Assembly: GCA_035647855.1 (NCBI GenBank)
Contig: DASRMP010000039.1
Location: 1-64,000 of the forward strand
Length of the DNA: 64,000 nt
Source: JAAZBW01 sp035647855
GTDB taxonomy: Bacteria; Actinomycetota; Actinomycetes; Actinomycetales; Actinomycetaceae
Reading direction: 5' to 3'
The notes under the pieces were generated by a model. It did not search any database, was not told where the DNA came from, and saw only the letters and a list, made by a program, of their open reading frames with translations. Below are positions 30,381 to 39,441 of the stretch, one piece after another (the stretch's first letter is position 1; each line of letters starts with the position of its first letter). The position numbers were made by a program, and so were the translations under genes.

Positions 30381-31757
30381 GTGACCCTGTTCGACGCCGC
30401 CGCCACCTCCGGGCATGGGATCCCCGAGCTTCCAGGTGCTCCGCTTGCGGTGCGGATGCGGCCGCGCACGCTCGACGAACTCGTCGGTCAGGACCATCTG
30501 CTCTCTCCGGGCTCGCCGCTGCGAAGGCTGGTGGAGGACTCCTCTCCGCCGTCGTCGGTGATTCTGTGGGGGCCGCCCGGGACGGGCAAGACGACGATCG
30601 CGTACCTGGTGGCCCGGACGAGTGGCCGCACGTTCGTCGAGGTCTCGGCGGTCTCGGCGGGAGTGAAGGAGGTCCGCGAACTGATCGCCCAGGCCAAGCG
30701 GCAACTGGTACTCACGGGCGCACAGACGGTCTTGTTCATCGATGAGGTGCACCGCTTCTCGAAGGCGCAGCAGGACGTGCTGCTGCCCGCCGTGGAGAAC
30801 CGTGTCGTCATCCTGGTCGCGGCGACCACAGAGAACCCGCACTTCTCGGTCATCTCGCCGCTGCTCTCGCGCTCGCTGCTGCTCACCCTGAAACCGCTCG
30901 AAGGGCACGCGCTTCGCGCGGTGGTCGAGCGGGCGGTGGCGGACGAACGCGGCCTGGGCGGTGCCGTGGAGGTTGAGGACGCCGCCGCCGAACATATCGT
31001 CAGGCTCTCCGGGTCGGACGCGCGGAAGGCTCTCACAATCCTGGAGGCAGCGGCCGAAGCGGCCAGTGACACAGCCAACGGCGCAGAGGGCGAGACGCCT
31101 GCCGTCACGCTCGAGACCGTCGAGGGAGCGGTCGACGTCGCCGCCGTGCGCTATGACCGTGCCGGCGATCAGCACTATGACGTGATTTCCGCGTTCATCA
31201 AGTCGATGCGGGGGAGCGACGTGGACGCCGCGCTTCATTACCTCGCACGCATGCTGGTGGCAGGTGAGGACCCGCGTTTCGTCGCCCGCCGCATCATGAT
31301 CGCCGCCGCCGAGGACGTCGGCATGGCGGACCCGTCCGCCCTTCAGACGGCGACGGCGGCGGCGCAGGCGGTGGCGCTGGTCGGGATGCCGGAAGCGCGG
31401 ATCATCCTTGCTCAGGCCGTGGTTCACATTGCGACGGCACCGAAGTCGAACGCCGCGTACACGGCGATCGACGCCGCGATGGCGGACGTCCGTGCGGGGA
31501 AGACGGGGCTGGTTCCCGCGCACCTGAGGGACGCCCACTACTCGGGAGCGGAGAGACTCGGTCACGGCACCGAGTACAAGTACGCGCACAGCGATCCGCG
31601 CGGCGTCGTCGAGCAGGAGTACCTCCCGGAAGAGCTCTCAGGGACCGCGTACTACCACCCCACGGACCGCGGTTTCGAGCGCAACATCACGGAGAGACTG
31701 GCGCGGATCCGTGGGATCCTCCGTGGCCCTGACCACGACGACGGCGCCGAGGAATAG
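30381..31757 (+). CDS. rarA: replication-associated recombination protein A (MgsA/RarA)
   Basis: A 458-residue AAA+ ATPase that acts at stalled replication forks. Walker A GPPGTGKTT is near residue 64 and Walker B is FIDEVHRFSKAQQD. Sensor and tetramer regions include AATTENPHFSVISPLLSRS and SGSDARKALTILE. The C-terminal MgsA domain follows (AAEDVGMADPSALQ, LPEELSGTAYYHPTDRG). Start set by the leaderless -10 box. It is independent of xerD (45 bases apart). Confidence 0.94.
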   Translation: MTLFDAAATSGHGIPELPGAPLAVRMRPRTLDELVGQDHLLSPGSPLRRLVEDSSPPSSVILWGPPGTGKTTIAYLVARTSGRTFVEVSAVSAGVKEVRELIAQAKRQLVLTGAQTVLFIDEVHRFSKAQQDVLLPAVENRVVILVAATTENPHFSVISPLLSRSLLLTLKPLEGHALRAVVERAVADERGLGGAVEVEDAAAEHIVRLSGSDARKALTILEAAAEAASDTANGAEGETPAVTLETVEGAVDVAAVRYDRAGDQHYDVISAFIKSMRGSDVDAALHYLARMLVAGEDPRFVARRIMIAAAEDVGMADPSALQTATAAAQAVALVGMPEARIILAQAVVHIATAPKSNAAYTAIDAAMADVRAGKTGLVPAHLRDAHYSGAERLGHGTEYKYAHSDPRGVVEQEYLPEELSGTAYYHPTDRGFERNITERLARIRGILRGPDHDDGAEE

Positions 31758-31831
31758 CCGTGAGGGCAAACTCACAGGGTCGCGGAGCCGTATCCCGGCT
31801 GCCGGCCGGCGGGACCAATCAACCGCTGGGG

Positions 31832-31987
31832 TAGACTTCCCGGGTTGACCGCGCGCACTCGCGCGGCTCCTGGGGCCTCAGCCCGACGCGGATCTGATCC
31901 GCCGGACACCCTGGCCGGCCCCACATCGTATCGCCGTCCGGGCGGCGCGATGTGCCACGAACAACAGGAAGAAGCAGCAACAGACTC
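31832..31987 (+). promoter_or_regulatory. rpsD promoter and structured leader
   Basis: TAGACT (31832-31837) gives a leader of about 145 bases. It contains a GCGGAT/ATCCGC stem at 31888-31902 and a CACATCG/CGATGTG stem at 31922-31954 just before the AGGAAG ribosome binding site. S4 is an autoregulator in several bacteria; whether this leader binds S4 is untested. Confidence 0.45.
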
Positions 31988-32611
31988 ATGTCCAACAGAC
32001 GTTCTCGCAATCAGGTTCGCCAGTCCCGCGCCCTCGGCATTCCGCTCACGCCGAAGGCCGTCAAGTACTTTGAGAAGCGCCCGTACGGCCCCGGCGAGCA
32101 CGGGCGTGCCCGCCGCCGCTCCGAGTCCGACTACGCGGTCCGGCTCAAGGAGAAGCAGCGGCTCCGCGCGCAGTACGGCCTCCGCGAGGCCCAGATGCGC
32201 CGCGTCTTCGCCGACGCCAAGAAGGGCCTCGGAGTGACCGGTGAGAACCTGGTCGAACTGCTCGAGATGCGCCTGGACGCCCTCGTGCTGCGCTCCGGCT
32301 TCGCCCGCACGATCGCGCAGGCCCGCCAGTTCGTGGTCCACCGCCACATCCTCGTGGACGGCAAGATAGTCGACCGGCCCTCCTTCCGCGTGAAGCCGGG
32401 CCAGGTTCTCCAGGTGAAGCCCGCCTCGCAGGTGACGGTTCCGTTCCAGGTTGCCGCTGCCGGCGCCCACCGGGACGTCCTCGGTGACCTGCCCCCGTAC
32501 CTCGACGTCTCGCTCGAGAAGCTCCGGGCCGAACTCGTGCGCCGCCCGCGCCGCGAGGAGATTCCCGTGATCGTCAACGAACAGCTGGTCGTCGAGCACT
32601 ACTCGCGCTGA
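31988..32611 (+). CDS. rpsD: 30S ribosomal protein S4
   Basis: A 207-residue S4, one of the two proteins that start 30S assembly by binding 16S rRNA. The N terminus RSRNQVRQSRALGIPLTPKAV and FEKRPYGPGEHG are typical of actinobacteria and lack the zinc Cys residues (the C-minus form). The S4 RNA-binding domain is LEMRLDALVLRSGFARTIAQARQFVVHRHILVDGK. The ATG at 31988 gives the family start; a longer frame adds 12 unlike residues. It is alone next to alaS, away from the alpha operon, as in other actinobacteria. Confidence 0.96.
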   Translation: MSNRRSRNQVRQSRALGIPLTPKAVKYFEKRPYGPGEHGRARRRSESDYAVRLKEKQRLRAQYGLREAQMRRVFADAKKGLGVTGENLVELLEMRLDALVLRSGFARTIAQARQFVVHRHILVDGKIVDRPSFRVKPGQVLQVKPASQVTVPFQVAAAGAHRDVLGDLPPYLDVSLEKLRAELVRRPRREEIPVIVNEQLVVEHYSR

Positions 32612-32626
32612 CCTCGAAAGCGCTGA

Positions 32627-32656
32627 CGGCCCCGGATTCTGGTGGATCCGGGGCCG
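32627..32656 (+). terminator. terminator-like hairpin after rpsD
   Basis: CGGCCCCGGAT (32627-32637) pairs with ATCCGGGGCCG (32646-32656) over 11 bp with an 8-base loop. It is followed by CGGTTATCCTTG, not a T run. Confidence 0.6.
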
Positions 32657-32660
32657 CGGT

Positions 32661-32666
32661 TATCCT
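32661..32666 (+). promoter_or_regulatory. possible alaS -10 box
   Basis: TATCCT directly after the rpsD hairpin, about 52 bases before the alaS ATG. Same layout as upstream of secG. Confidence 0.35.
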
Positions 32667-32718
32667 TGGAACACCGACCCACTCGCGAACCGAGACGCGC
32701 GAGACATTGAGGAACAGA

Positions 32719-35394
32719 ATGAAGACGAGTGAAATCCGCGAGCGCTGGCTGAAGTTCTTCGGCGAACGGGACCACCACGTGGCCCCCTCCGTCTCGCTTG
32801 TTTCCCCGGACCCGTCGATCCTCTTCACGATCGCCGGCATGGTTCCCTTCATTCCGTACATCATCGGGACGGAGAAGGCGCCCTGGCCGCGGGTCGCGTC
32901 GGTCCAGAAGTGCATTCGCACGAACGACATCGACGAGGTCGGCAAGACCACGCGTCACGGCACGTTCTTCCAGATGGCGGGTAACTTCTCCTTCGGTGAC
33001 TACTTCAAGGAGAGGGCGATCCAGCTCGCCTGGGATCTGCTGACCCTGCCCATGGACGAGGGAGGGTACGGACTTGACGGCGAGCGCCTCTGGATGACCA
33101 TCTGGGAGCAGGACCACGTCAGCCACGACTACTGGGTCAACACGATCGGGGTCGACCCGGAGCGCGTCCAGATGCTCCCGTACGAGGAGATCGAGTGGTC
33201 CACCGGGCAGCCAGGTCCCGCGGGTTCGTGCTGCGAGATCCACTACGATCGTGGGCCCGAGTACGGGCCGGCGGGTGGGCCCGTGGCCGACAAGCAGGGG
33301 GACCGCTACCTCGAGATCTGGAACCTCGTCTTCGACGAGTTCATGCGGGGACCGGGCTCCGGCGCGAACTATGAACTGCTCGGGGAACTCGAGCAGAAGA
33401 CGGTGGACACGGGCCTCGGAGTGGAGCGCATCGCCTACCTCCTCCAGGGCAAGGAGAACGTCTACGAGATCGACGAGGTCTTCCCCGTCATCGCAAGGGC
33501 CGCCGAATTGGCGGGCATCACGTACGGCGCGGGCGGCGACGATGACGTGCGGCTTCGCGTGGTCGGCGACCACGTCCGCAGCGCGCTCATGCTGATCGGC
33601 GACGGCGTGCGGCCGGGCAACGATGGCCGCGGCTATGTCCTGCGGCGTATCATCCGCCGCGCCATTCGCTCGATGCGTCTCCTCGGGGTGGACCAGCCCG
33701 TGCTGCCGGAACTGTTGCCCCTCTCGATGGAGGCAATGAGCGCCTCCTACCCGGAGGTCAAGGAGGGGTTCGAACGAATCGGCACAGTCGCGTACGCGGA
33801 GGAGGACTCCTTCCGGAGGACCCTCACCGCCGGCACGACCATGCTCGACTCGGCGATCGTCCGTGCCCGCGGGGCCGGCGAATCCGTCAGCGGTGCCGAG
33901 GCCTTCCGGCTGCACGACACCTACGGCTTCCCCATCGACCTCACTCTCGAGATCGCGGCCGAACAGGGCGTCGAGGTCGACGCCGAGGGCTTCCGCGAGC
34001 TGATGTCGGAGCAGAAGGAACGCGCCCGCGCGGACGCGCTCGCCAAGAAGAAGGGCCACGTCGACTCGGCGGCCTTCACGGAATTCCGCAGCAAGATGGG
34101 TGGCGACTCGCAGTTCGTCGGCTACACCGATGCGGCGTCCGAGGGCAAGGTCATCGGCATTCTGGTGGACGGCAAGCCGGTTCCTGCTGCGACGGCTCCA
34201 GCGGACGTCGAGATCGTGCTCGACCGCACCCCGTTCTATGCGGAGTCGGGCGGTCAACTCGGCGACCAGGGCACCATGCGATTCACAGGTGGCGCGATCG
34301 TGGACGTCATCGACACGCAGGCACCCGTCAAGGGTGTCCCCGTTCACCGCGGCACGGTCACCGAGGGCACACTGGTGCTCGACGAGATGGGCGTCGCGGA
34401 GATCGATGTCAGCCGGCGCCGTCAGATCGCCCAGGCCCACACCGCGACCCACATGGTCCACCAGGTTCTTCTCGAGACGCTCGGACGCGGCGCGTCGCAG
34501 GCCGGCAGCGAGAACTCGCCGTCCCGCATGCGATTCGACTTCCGCCACGGCTCGGGGCTCTCTCGCGGCCAGATGCAGGACATCGAGGGAGAGACCAACC
34601 AGCGGCTCGCGCAGAATCTCGCCGTCACCGACTACCAGATGAAGCTCGAGGAAGCTCGCGCGGCCGGCGTCCAGGCGCTGTTCGGCGAGAAGTACGGGAA
34701 AATTGTCCGCGTGGTCGATATCGGGGAGGGCTGGTCACGCGAACTCTGTGGTGGCACGCACGTGCCCATGACCGGCAACATAGGGCGTGTCGACGTGCTC
34801 GGGGAATCCTCGATCGGATCGGGCGTGCGGCGCATCGAGGCGCTCGTCGGTTCGGGCGCTTACGCCCACCAGGCGAAGGAGTCCGCAATCGTCTCCCAGG
34901 TGTCGCAGATGCTGGGCGCGCGGCCGGACGAACTGCCAGGGCGAATCAGCTCGCTCATGGAACGGCTCAAGCAGGTCGAGAAGGAACTGGCCGCCCAGCG
35001 GTCCGCGACCCTCTTGGGCCGTGCCGGCGATCTTGCGAACACGGCCGAGAGTCTCGGCAGCCTCAGGACCGTCGTCGAGAACGTCGGGGAGGCCGCTTCG
35101 GCCGATGATCTCAGAAGCCTGGCGCTGGACATCCGTGGCCGGCTCGGCGAGTCCGGCGTCGTGGCGCTGATCGGTGTGATGAACGGCCGCCCGATCGTCG
35201 CTGTCGCGGCATCGCCCGGAGCACGCACCGAGGGAGTCAGTGCGGGCCGGCTCGTCCGCTCGGCAGCGCGTGCACTCGGCGGCGGCGGTGGCGGGAAGGA
35301 CGACGTCGCACAGGGCGGTGGCATCGATATCGAGGCAATTCCCGCGGCGCTCGAAGCGCTCACCGCAGAACTGCGTGAGGCCTCGCGAGGGTGA
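32719..35394 (+). CDS. alaS: alanine--tRNA ligase
   Basis: An 891-residue class II synthetase. The catalytic domain starts MKTSEIRERWLKFFGERDHHV; motif 2 is in SVQKCIRTNDIDEVG and GNFSFGDYFKERAI. The editing domain has the zinc ligands HTATHMVHQ and CGGTHV. The C-terminal C-Ala domain is Gly-rich (GGGGGGKDD). The ATG at 32719 follows GAGGAA and is preferred over the TTG at 32707. It overlaps ruvX by four bases (GTGA). Confidence 0.97.
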   Translation: MKTSEIRERWLKFFGERDHHVAPSVSLVSPDPSILFTIAGMVPFIPYIIGTEKAPWPRVASVQKCIRTNDIDEVGKTTRHGTFFQMAGNFSFGDYFKERAIQLAWDLLTLPMDEGGYGLDGERLWMTIWEQDHVSHDYWVNTIGVDPERVQMLPYEEIEWSTGQPGPAGSCCEIHYDRGPEYGPAGGPVADKQGDRYLEIWNLVFDEFMRGPGSGANYELLGELEQKTVDTGLGVERIAYLLQGKENVYEIDEVFPVIARAAELAGITYGAGGDDDVRLRVVGDHVRSALMLIGDGVRPGNDGRGYVLRRIIRRAIRSMRLLGVDQPVLPELLPLSMEAMSASYPEVKEGFERIGTVAYAEEDSFRRTLTAGTTMLDSAIVRARGAGESVSGAEAFRLHDTYGFPIDLTLEIAAEQGVEVDAEGFRELMSEQKERARADALAKKKGHVDSAAFTEFRSKMGGDSQFVGYTDAASEGKVIGILVDGKPVPAATAPADVEIVLDRTPFYAESGGQLGDQGTMRFTGGAIVDVIDTQAPVKGVPVHRGTVTEGTLVLDEMGVAEIDVSRRRQIAQAHTATHMVHQVLLETLGRGASQAGSENSPSRMRFDFRHGSGLSRGQMQDIEGETNQRLAQNLAVTDYQMKLEEARAAGVQALFGEKYGKIVRVVDIGEGWSRELCGGTHVPMTGNIGRVDVLGESSIGSGVRRIEALVGSGAYAHQAKESAIVSQVSQMLGARPDELPGRISSLMERLKQVEKELAAQRSATLLGRAGDLANTAESLGSLRTVVENVGEAASADDLRSLALDIRGRLGESGVVALIGVMNGRPIVAVAASPGARTEGVSAGRLVRSAARALGGGGGGKDDVAQGGGIDIEAIPAALEALTAELREASRG

Positions 35395-35861
35395 CTTTCC
35401 GGGAAGGCGCGCGGATCGCCGTCGACGTCGGAGGCACCCGGGTGGGTGTCGCCCGGTCAGATACCGGAGGAGTCCTCGTCCTGCCTGTCGCGACGCTGAC
35501 GCGCCGGGCAGGGGGAGAAGATGTGGCGCGGATCGCCCGAATGGTCCGGGAATACGACGCCATCGAGGTGATCGTCGGACTGCCGCTCGGCATGTCAGGG
35601 CGGGAGGGAGCGTCCGCCCTGGCCGCGCGGCGATATGCTGAGGCGATTGCCCGAGAGGCGGGTGTTCCGGTACGACTCGTCGACGAGCGGCTGAGTTCGG
35701 TGAGCGCGCACCAGTTGCTGCGCGATTCGGGGCGCTCCGAGCGGCGCCACCGGCCCGTCGTCGACCAGGTAGCGGCGACCGTTATTCTCGAGCAGGCACT
35801 CGAACAGGAGCGACGCACGGGCGAACCACCCGGCGAACTTGTGGCGAAGGAGAACGGATGA
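35391..35861 (+). CDS. ruvX: Holliday junction resolvase-like protein RuvX (YqgF)
   Basis: A 156-residue RNase H-fold protein. The first acidic strand is IAVDVGGTRVGVARSD; EVIVGLPLGMSG and VRLVDERLSSVSAHQLL follow, and the last acidic site is in VVDQVAATVILEQAL. YqgF proteins act in 16S rRNA 5' end processing in E. coli, and a Mycobacterium homologue has been studied as a junction resolvase. GTG start overlaps alaS and the stop overlaps mltG, giving the conserved alaS-ruvX-mltG order. Confidence 0.93.
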   Translation: MTFREGARIAVDVGGTRVGVARSDTGGVLVLPVATLTRRAGGEDVARIARMVREYDAIEVIVGLPLGMSGREGASALAARRYAEAIAREAGVPVRLVDERLSSVSAHQLLRDSGRSERRHRPVVDQVAATVILEQALEQERRTGEPPGELVAKENG

Positions 35862-37063
35862 CTGACCTCTTCGACGTCGGCCCTCCCCACGGCGACGCGC
35901 GCTCCGCGCCCCGCACGCGCAGGGACCGCAAGGAGGAACAGGAGCGCACGAACCGGCGGCGCGTACGGCGCAGCCGCACCGTGATCTCCGTTCTGGTGTC
36001 GTTGGTGCTGATCGGGGGCGCCGCGTACCTCGCTCTGCCGGCCATCCGGGACATGTTCTCCGGCGGCCCGCCGCCTCCGGACTACGCCGGCCCGGGGGCA
36101 GGCTCCGTGATGATCGAGGTACCGGCAGGATCGAGCGGCGCGGCCATCGCGGCACTGCTTTACGAGGCCGACGTCGTCGCCTCCGAAAAGGCGTTCGTCA
36201 ACGCCTTCAATGAGGACCCCAACGCCACCTCGATCCAGGCGGGGTTCTACAACCTGCAGTTGCAGATGCCTGCCGCCGAGGCCATGGCTGCCCTCCATGA
36301 CCGGGAGAACCGCGCGGAGGTGTCCATCACCGTGCCAGAAGGTACGCGTGCCGCGAGTGTCTACGAGCGCATCTCGGCGGCTACCGGCATCCCGGTGGAG
36401 GATGTCCAGGCGGCTGCCGGTGACACCGCCTCCTTCGGACTTCCGGAAGAAGCCGGGGGGAACGTCGAGGGCTGGCTGGGAGCTCAGACGTACATCCTTC
36501 CGCCAACGGCGGATGCCAGGGTCATCCTCAGCGCGATGGTGCAAGAGACGATCGGAACCCTCGAGAGCCTGAACATCCCGAACGAAGAGTGGCAGGACTC
36601 CCTGATCAAGGCATCGATCGCACAGAGGGAGGGACAGCCCGAGGACTTCGGCATGGTGGTGCGTGTCATCATGAACAGGGCGGATCCGTCCAATCCGGAG
36701 ACGGTCGGAATGCTCGGCATGGACTCCACGGTCATCTACGGACTTGGGGCCGACGGAGTGCTCCTCACGAACGAGCAGAAGGCGATCGACACGCCTTTCA
36801 ACACGTTCATGCATCCCGGCCTGCCGCCGACCCCCATCTGCACACCCTCCGTGGAGGCGATCGCGGCGACCGTCGATCCGCCGGAAGGCCCCTGGAACTA
36901 CTTCGTCACCGTCAACCTCGATACCGGCGAGACCAAGTTTGCGGCCACGTATGTGGAGTTCCAGACCTACGTCCAGGAGTGGCGGGACTGGCTCGCGGCA
37001 AATCCGGACGCGCACCCCGGCACCGCCGAGACCCCCGGAATGGCTCCGGCCGAGGAGCCCTGA
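35858..37063 (+). CDS. mltG: endolytic murein transglycosylase MltG
   Basis: A 401-residue YceG-like protein that cuts nascent glycan strands. A cytosolic charged N terminus (about 40 residues) is followed by one membrane helix (ISVLVSLVLIGGAAYLAL). A LysM-like subdomain is near ISAATGIPVEDV. The catalytic region reads KASIAQREGQPEDFGMVVRVIMNRAD, then DSTVIYGLG and NTFMHPGLPPTPICTPS. Where many family members have Glu first in the ASIxExE segment this protein has Gln, keeping the second Glu. A proline-rich tail ends it. It overlaps ruvX by four bases. Confidence 0.92.
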   Translation: MTDLFDVGPPHGDARSAPRTRRDRKEEQERTNRRRVRRSRTVISVLVSLVLIGGAAYLALPAIRDMFSGGPPPPDYAGPGAGSVMIEVPAGSSGAAIAALLYEADVVASEKAFVNAFNEDPNATSIQAGFYNLQLQMPAAEAMAALHDRENRAEVSITVPEGTRAASVYERISAATGIPVEDVQAAAGDTASFGLPEEAGGNVEGWLGAQTYILPPTADARVILSAMVQETIGTLESLNIPNEEWQDSLIKASIAQREGQPEDFGMVVRVIMNRADPSNPETVGMLGMDSTVIYGLGADGVLLTNEQKAIDTPFNTFMHPGLPPTPICTPSVEAIAATVDPPEGPWNYFVTVNLDTGETKFAATYVEFQTYVQEWRDWLAANPDAHPGTAETPGMAPAEEP

Positions 37064-37069
37064 CGCGTG

Positions 37070-37612
37070 ATGGCACGTGATCGGGCCGTCGCGGCGCTCG
37101 GTGCGCTCGTTTTCGGCGCAGGGGGCGGTTTTGCCGGCGCGGGAATCGGGTTCAGTTGGTGGCACGCCGTCGCCGGCGCTCTCCTCGGCGGCGTCCTCGG
37201 CCACCTGGCAGTGACGGATGCCGTGAGCCACACGCTGCCCAACCGTGTCCAGTACCCGGCATTTGTGGCGCTTACGGCGTACATCCTGATCGCACGGTTG
37301 TTCGGCGTGCACAACTTCTGGTCGGCCCTCGCGGGCGCGGTCGGCGTCGGAATCGTGTTTCTGATCCTGGCCGTCGCAGTGGAGGGCGGCCTGGGCATGG
37401 GAGACGTCAAACTGGGCGCCATTCTCGGCCTCTGGACCGGATGGCTGTCCACAAACGGCCCGATCGTGTTCGTGGCCGCAGCGTTCTTGGTGGGAGGTCT
37501 CTGGGCGCTGTTCCTCATGGCCACGAAGCGCGCTGACCGTCACTCGCGCATCGCGTTCGGTCCGTTCCTCATCATCGGCGCCGCCATCGCGACCTGGCTG
37601 GGCGTCCTCTGA
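37070..37612 (+). CDS. A24 family prepilin peptidase
   Basis: A roughly 180-residue membrane protease. Both catalytic aspartates are visible: VTDAVSHTLPNRVQYPAF and the GxGD motif in GGLGMGDVKLGAILGLW. About six membrane helices are predicted. The N-terminal methyltransferase domain of full PilD enzymes is absent, as in TadV/CpaA-type peptidases. It would cut type IV or Tad pilin leaders; no pilin genes are in the window. GTG at 37067 and ATG at 37070 are both possible; it begins within seven bases of the mltG stop. Confidence 0.88.
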   Translation: MARDRAVAALGALVFGAGGGFAGAGIGFSWWHAVAGALLGGVLGHLAVTDAVSHTLPNRVQYPAFVALTAYILIARLFGVHNFWSALAGAVGVGIVFLILAVAVEGGLGMGDVKLGAILGLWTGWLSTNGPIVFVAAAFLVGGLWALFLMATKRADRHSRIAFGPFLIIGAAIATWLGVL

Positions 37613-38229
37613 GGCGTTTGCCGTCAAACCCGACTTGGCTCACGTCCGCCGCGCAGGGCTGCCGCTTCGCACCGTCAGCTCCAAGTGGGTTCGGGCACTC
37701 TCGTGCGGGGTTCGGGCGGTTCGACGAAGCCTGCGGGCCCTGTTGCCGCGGCTTTCGGCCACTACTGTCGGAGTTTCTACCCTGTGGACCGGCTCCCACC
37801 CCATCAAGGGGCAGATTTGGCCCTCTTCTGGCCTGTTCGCGGCCCCTCCGGACCGGCCAATTCGACTACTGTAGGTGGTTGGCTTCTACTGTAGGCGTTA
37901 GACACGCGTTAAACGCTTACACTAGAAGCCAAACGCCAACACTAGGTGCTGAACCGCCGGCTCAAGAGGCTCCGCTACCGGTTGAACAGGTTGAAAAGCG
38001 CCCCCGGACCGTAGGAAACCAGCACGCGCTGCCGAAACTCCTACAGAAGTCTATGTTTTCCTATCTCGGGAGACCCGTTCTGGGCTGGAAATGGCTGTTT
38101 TCGGACCAGAAACGAAACACCGAAGAAAGCGGCTTCCCAGGAATGCGCAACAGGTCCACTGACGGCCGGTCCCTGGTCGCCGGGGAGCTTCGCACTCCCT
38201 GTCTCGGGTCATAGGGCAGAATCGACGTC
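37613..38229. other. 617-base gene-free stretch with local drop in GC
   Basis: No convincing gene. A long open frame in +1 (37618-38214) has no homology-like pattern, odd composition (runs of Pro, Arg, Ser, Trp, Cys) and no ribosome binding site. The interior contains the symmetric repeat array at 37762-38049. A stem GTAGGA/TCCTAC (38011-38016 with 38039-38044) surrounds part of the right side. CAGAAT at 38217-38222 may be the -10 of aroC. An undetected small RNA is possible. Confidence 0.6.
37762..38049. repeat. six-unit symmetric motif array
   Basis: A 14-bp motif, consensus CTASTGTAGGCGTT, occurs forward at 37762-37775, 37866-37879 and 37886-37899, and reversed at 37912-37925, 37932-37945 and 38036-38049. 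The three pairs share one exact centre, between 37905 and 37906. Inner units are 20 bp apart. The four inner units make a 37-bp imperfect inverted repeat (37863-37899 with 37912-37948, 29 of 37 matches) around a 12-bp core. Left and right outer units are each 137 bp from the centre. Likely a protein-binding array; the protein is unknown. Confidence 0.75.
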
Positions 38230-39441
38230 ATGTTCACATGGCACACGGCTGGGGAGTCACATGGCCGGGCGCTGGTCGCGCTGGCGGACGGCGTGCCCGC
38301 AGGCGTCGCGATCAGTTCCGGCGATCTCCGCAACGCTCTTGCCCGGCGCCGCCTGGGCCACGGGCGGGGCGCCCGGATGAAGTTCGAACAGGACGAGATC
38401 GTGATCATTGGCGGCGTCCGGCACGGACGGACCATCGGCGCGCCGGTCGCGGTCACGATCGGCAACTCCGAATGGCCCCGCTGGGAGGACGTGATGTCAC
38501 CGGACCCCGTGGAGGGCTGGGAGCCGACCGCCTCCGGCCGCGGCGCACCGCTCACGCGCCCGCGGCCCGGCCACGCCGACCTCGCAGGCATGGTCAAGTT
38601 CGGGCACGACGACGTCCGCCCGGTCCTCGAGCGCGCTTCCGCCCGGGAGACGGCGGCGCGTGTCGTCATCGGAACGCTCGCGGAGGCGATCCTCCACCAG
38701 GTGGCCGGCGTGCGCCTCGTGTCCCACGTCGTCGCCGTCGGATCGGTCGGACTCCCCGACGACGCCGCCCGCCCCGGCCCCGGTGACACCGATGCTCTCG
38801 ACGCGTCCCATGTCCGCTGCATCGATCCCGAGACCGACGCCGCGTTCGTCGCCGAGATCGACGCGGCGCGCGGTGACGCGGACACTCTCGGCGGCGTTGT
38901 CGAAGTGATCGCGTATGGCGTCCCGGTGGGGCTCGGAACCTACACGCGCGCACAGGACCGTCTGGACGCCCGGCTGGCCGGTGCGGTCATGTCGATCCAG
39001 GCGGTGAAAGGCGTCGAGATCGGCGACGGCTTCACAACTGCCACGAGGCGTGGCTCCGCCGCGCACGACGAGATCCTGCCCGGCGGGCGCGCGACCAACC
39101 GTGCCGGCGGCATCGAGGGTGGAATGTCGAACGGACTGCCTGTAGTCGTGCGGGCCGCCCTGAAACCGATCTCCTCGATCCCGCGTGCGCTGCGGACCGT
39201 GGACTCCCGGACAGGCGAGCCGGCCACTGCGATAAACCAGCGCTCGGACACGTGCGCGGTCGCCCCGGCTGCCGTCGTCGCGCAGGCGATGGTGGCGATA
39301 GAACTCGCTGCGGCGCTGCTGGAGAAGACCGGGGGCGATTCCGTCGCGGAGGCGCGGCGCAACCTGCTCGCCTATCTCGCGGCCGTGGACGAGCATCTCG
39401 CGCCCGCGATCGATCCAGGCGGAGGCGGAGCGAATCAATGA
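38230..39441 (+). CDS. aroC: chorismate synthase
   Basis: A 403-residue flavin-dependent enzyme making chorismate from EPSP, the last shikimate step. Signatures are TAGESHGRALVALADGVPAG (N terminus), RRRLGHGRGARM, the second His region RPGHADLAGMVKFGHDDVRPVLERASARETAARV, and GGIEGGMSNG. QRSDTCAVAPAAVVAQAM is near the end. MFTWHTAGESHG is the normal start. Its stop overlaps the next gene (ATGA). Confidence 0.96.
   Translation: MFTWHTAGESHGRALVALADGVPAGVAISSGDLRNALARRRLGHGRGARMKFEQDEIVIIGGVRHGRTIGAPVAVTIGNSEWPRWEDVMSPDPVEGWEPTASGRGAPLTRPRPGHADLAGMVKFGHDDVRPVLERASARETAARVVIGTLAEAILHQVAGVRLVSHVVAVGSVGLPDDAARPGPGDTDALDASHVRCIDPETDAAFVAEIDAARGDADTLGGVVEVIAYGVPVGLGTYTRAQDRLDARLAGAVMSIQAVKGVEIGDGFTTATRRGSAAHDEILPGGRATNRAGGIEGGMSNGLPVVVRAALKPISSIPRALRTVDSRTGEPATAINQRSDTCAVAPAAVVAQAMVAIELAAALLEKTGGDSVAEARRNLLAYLAAVDEHLAPAIDPGGGGANQ

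Noticed and set aside
37618..38214. A 198-residue open frame in the gene-free stretch
   Set aside because: No start signal, amino acid composition unlike the neighbours, and it is interrupted by the symmetric motif array.
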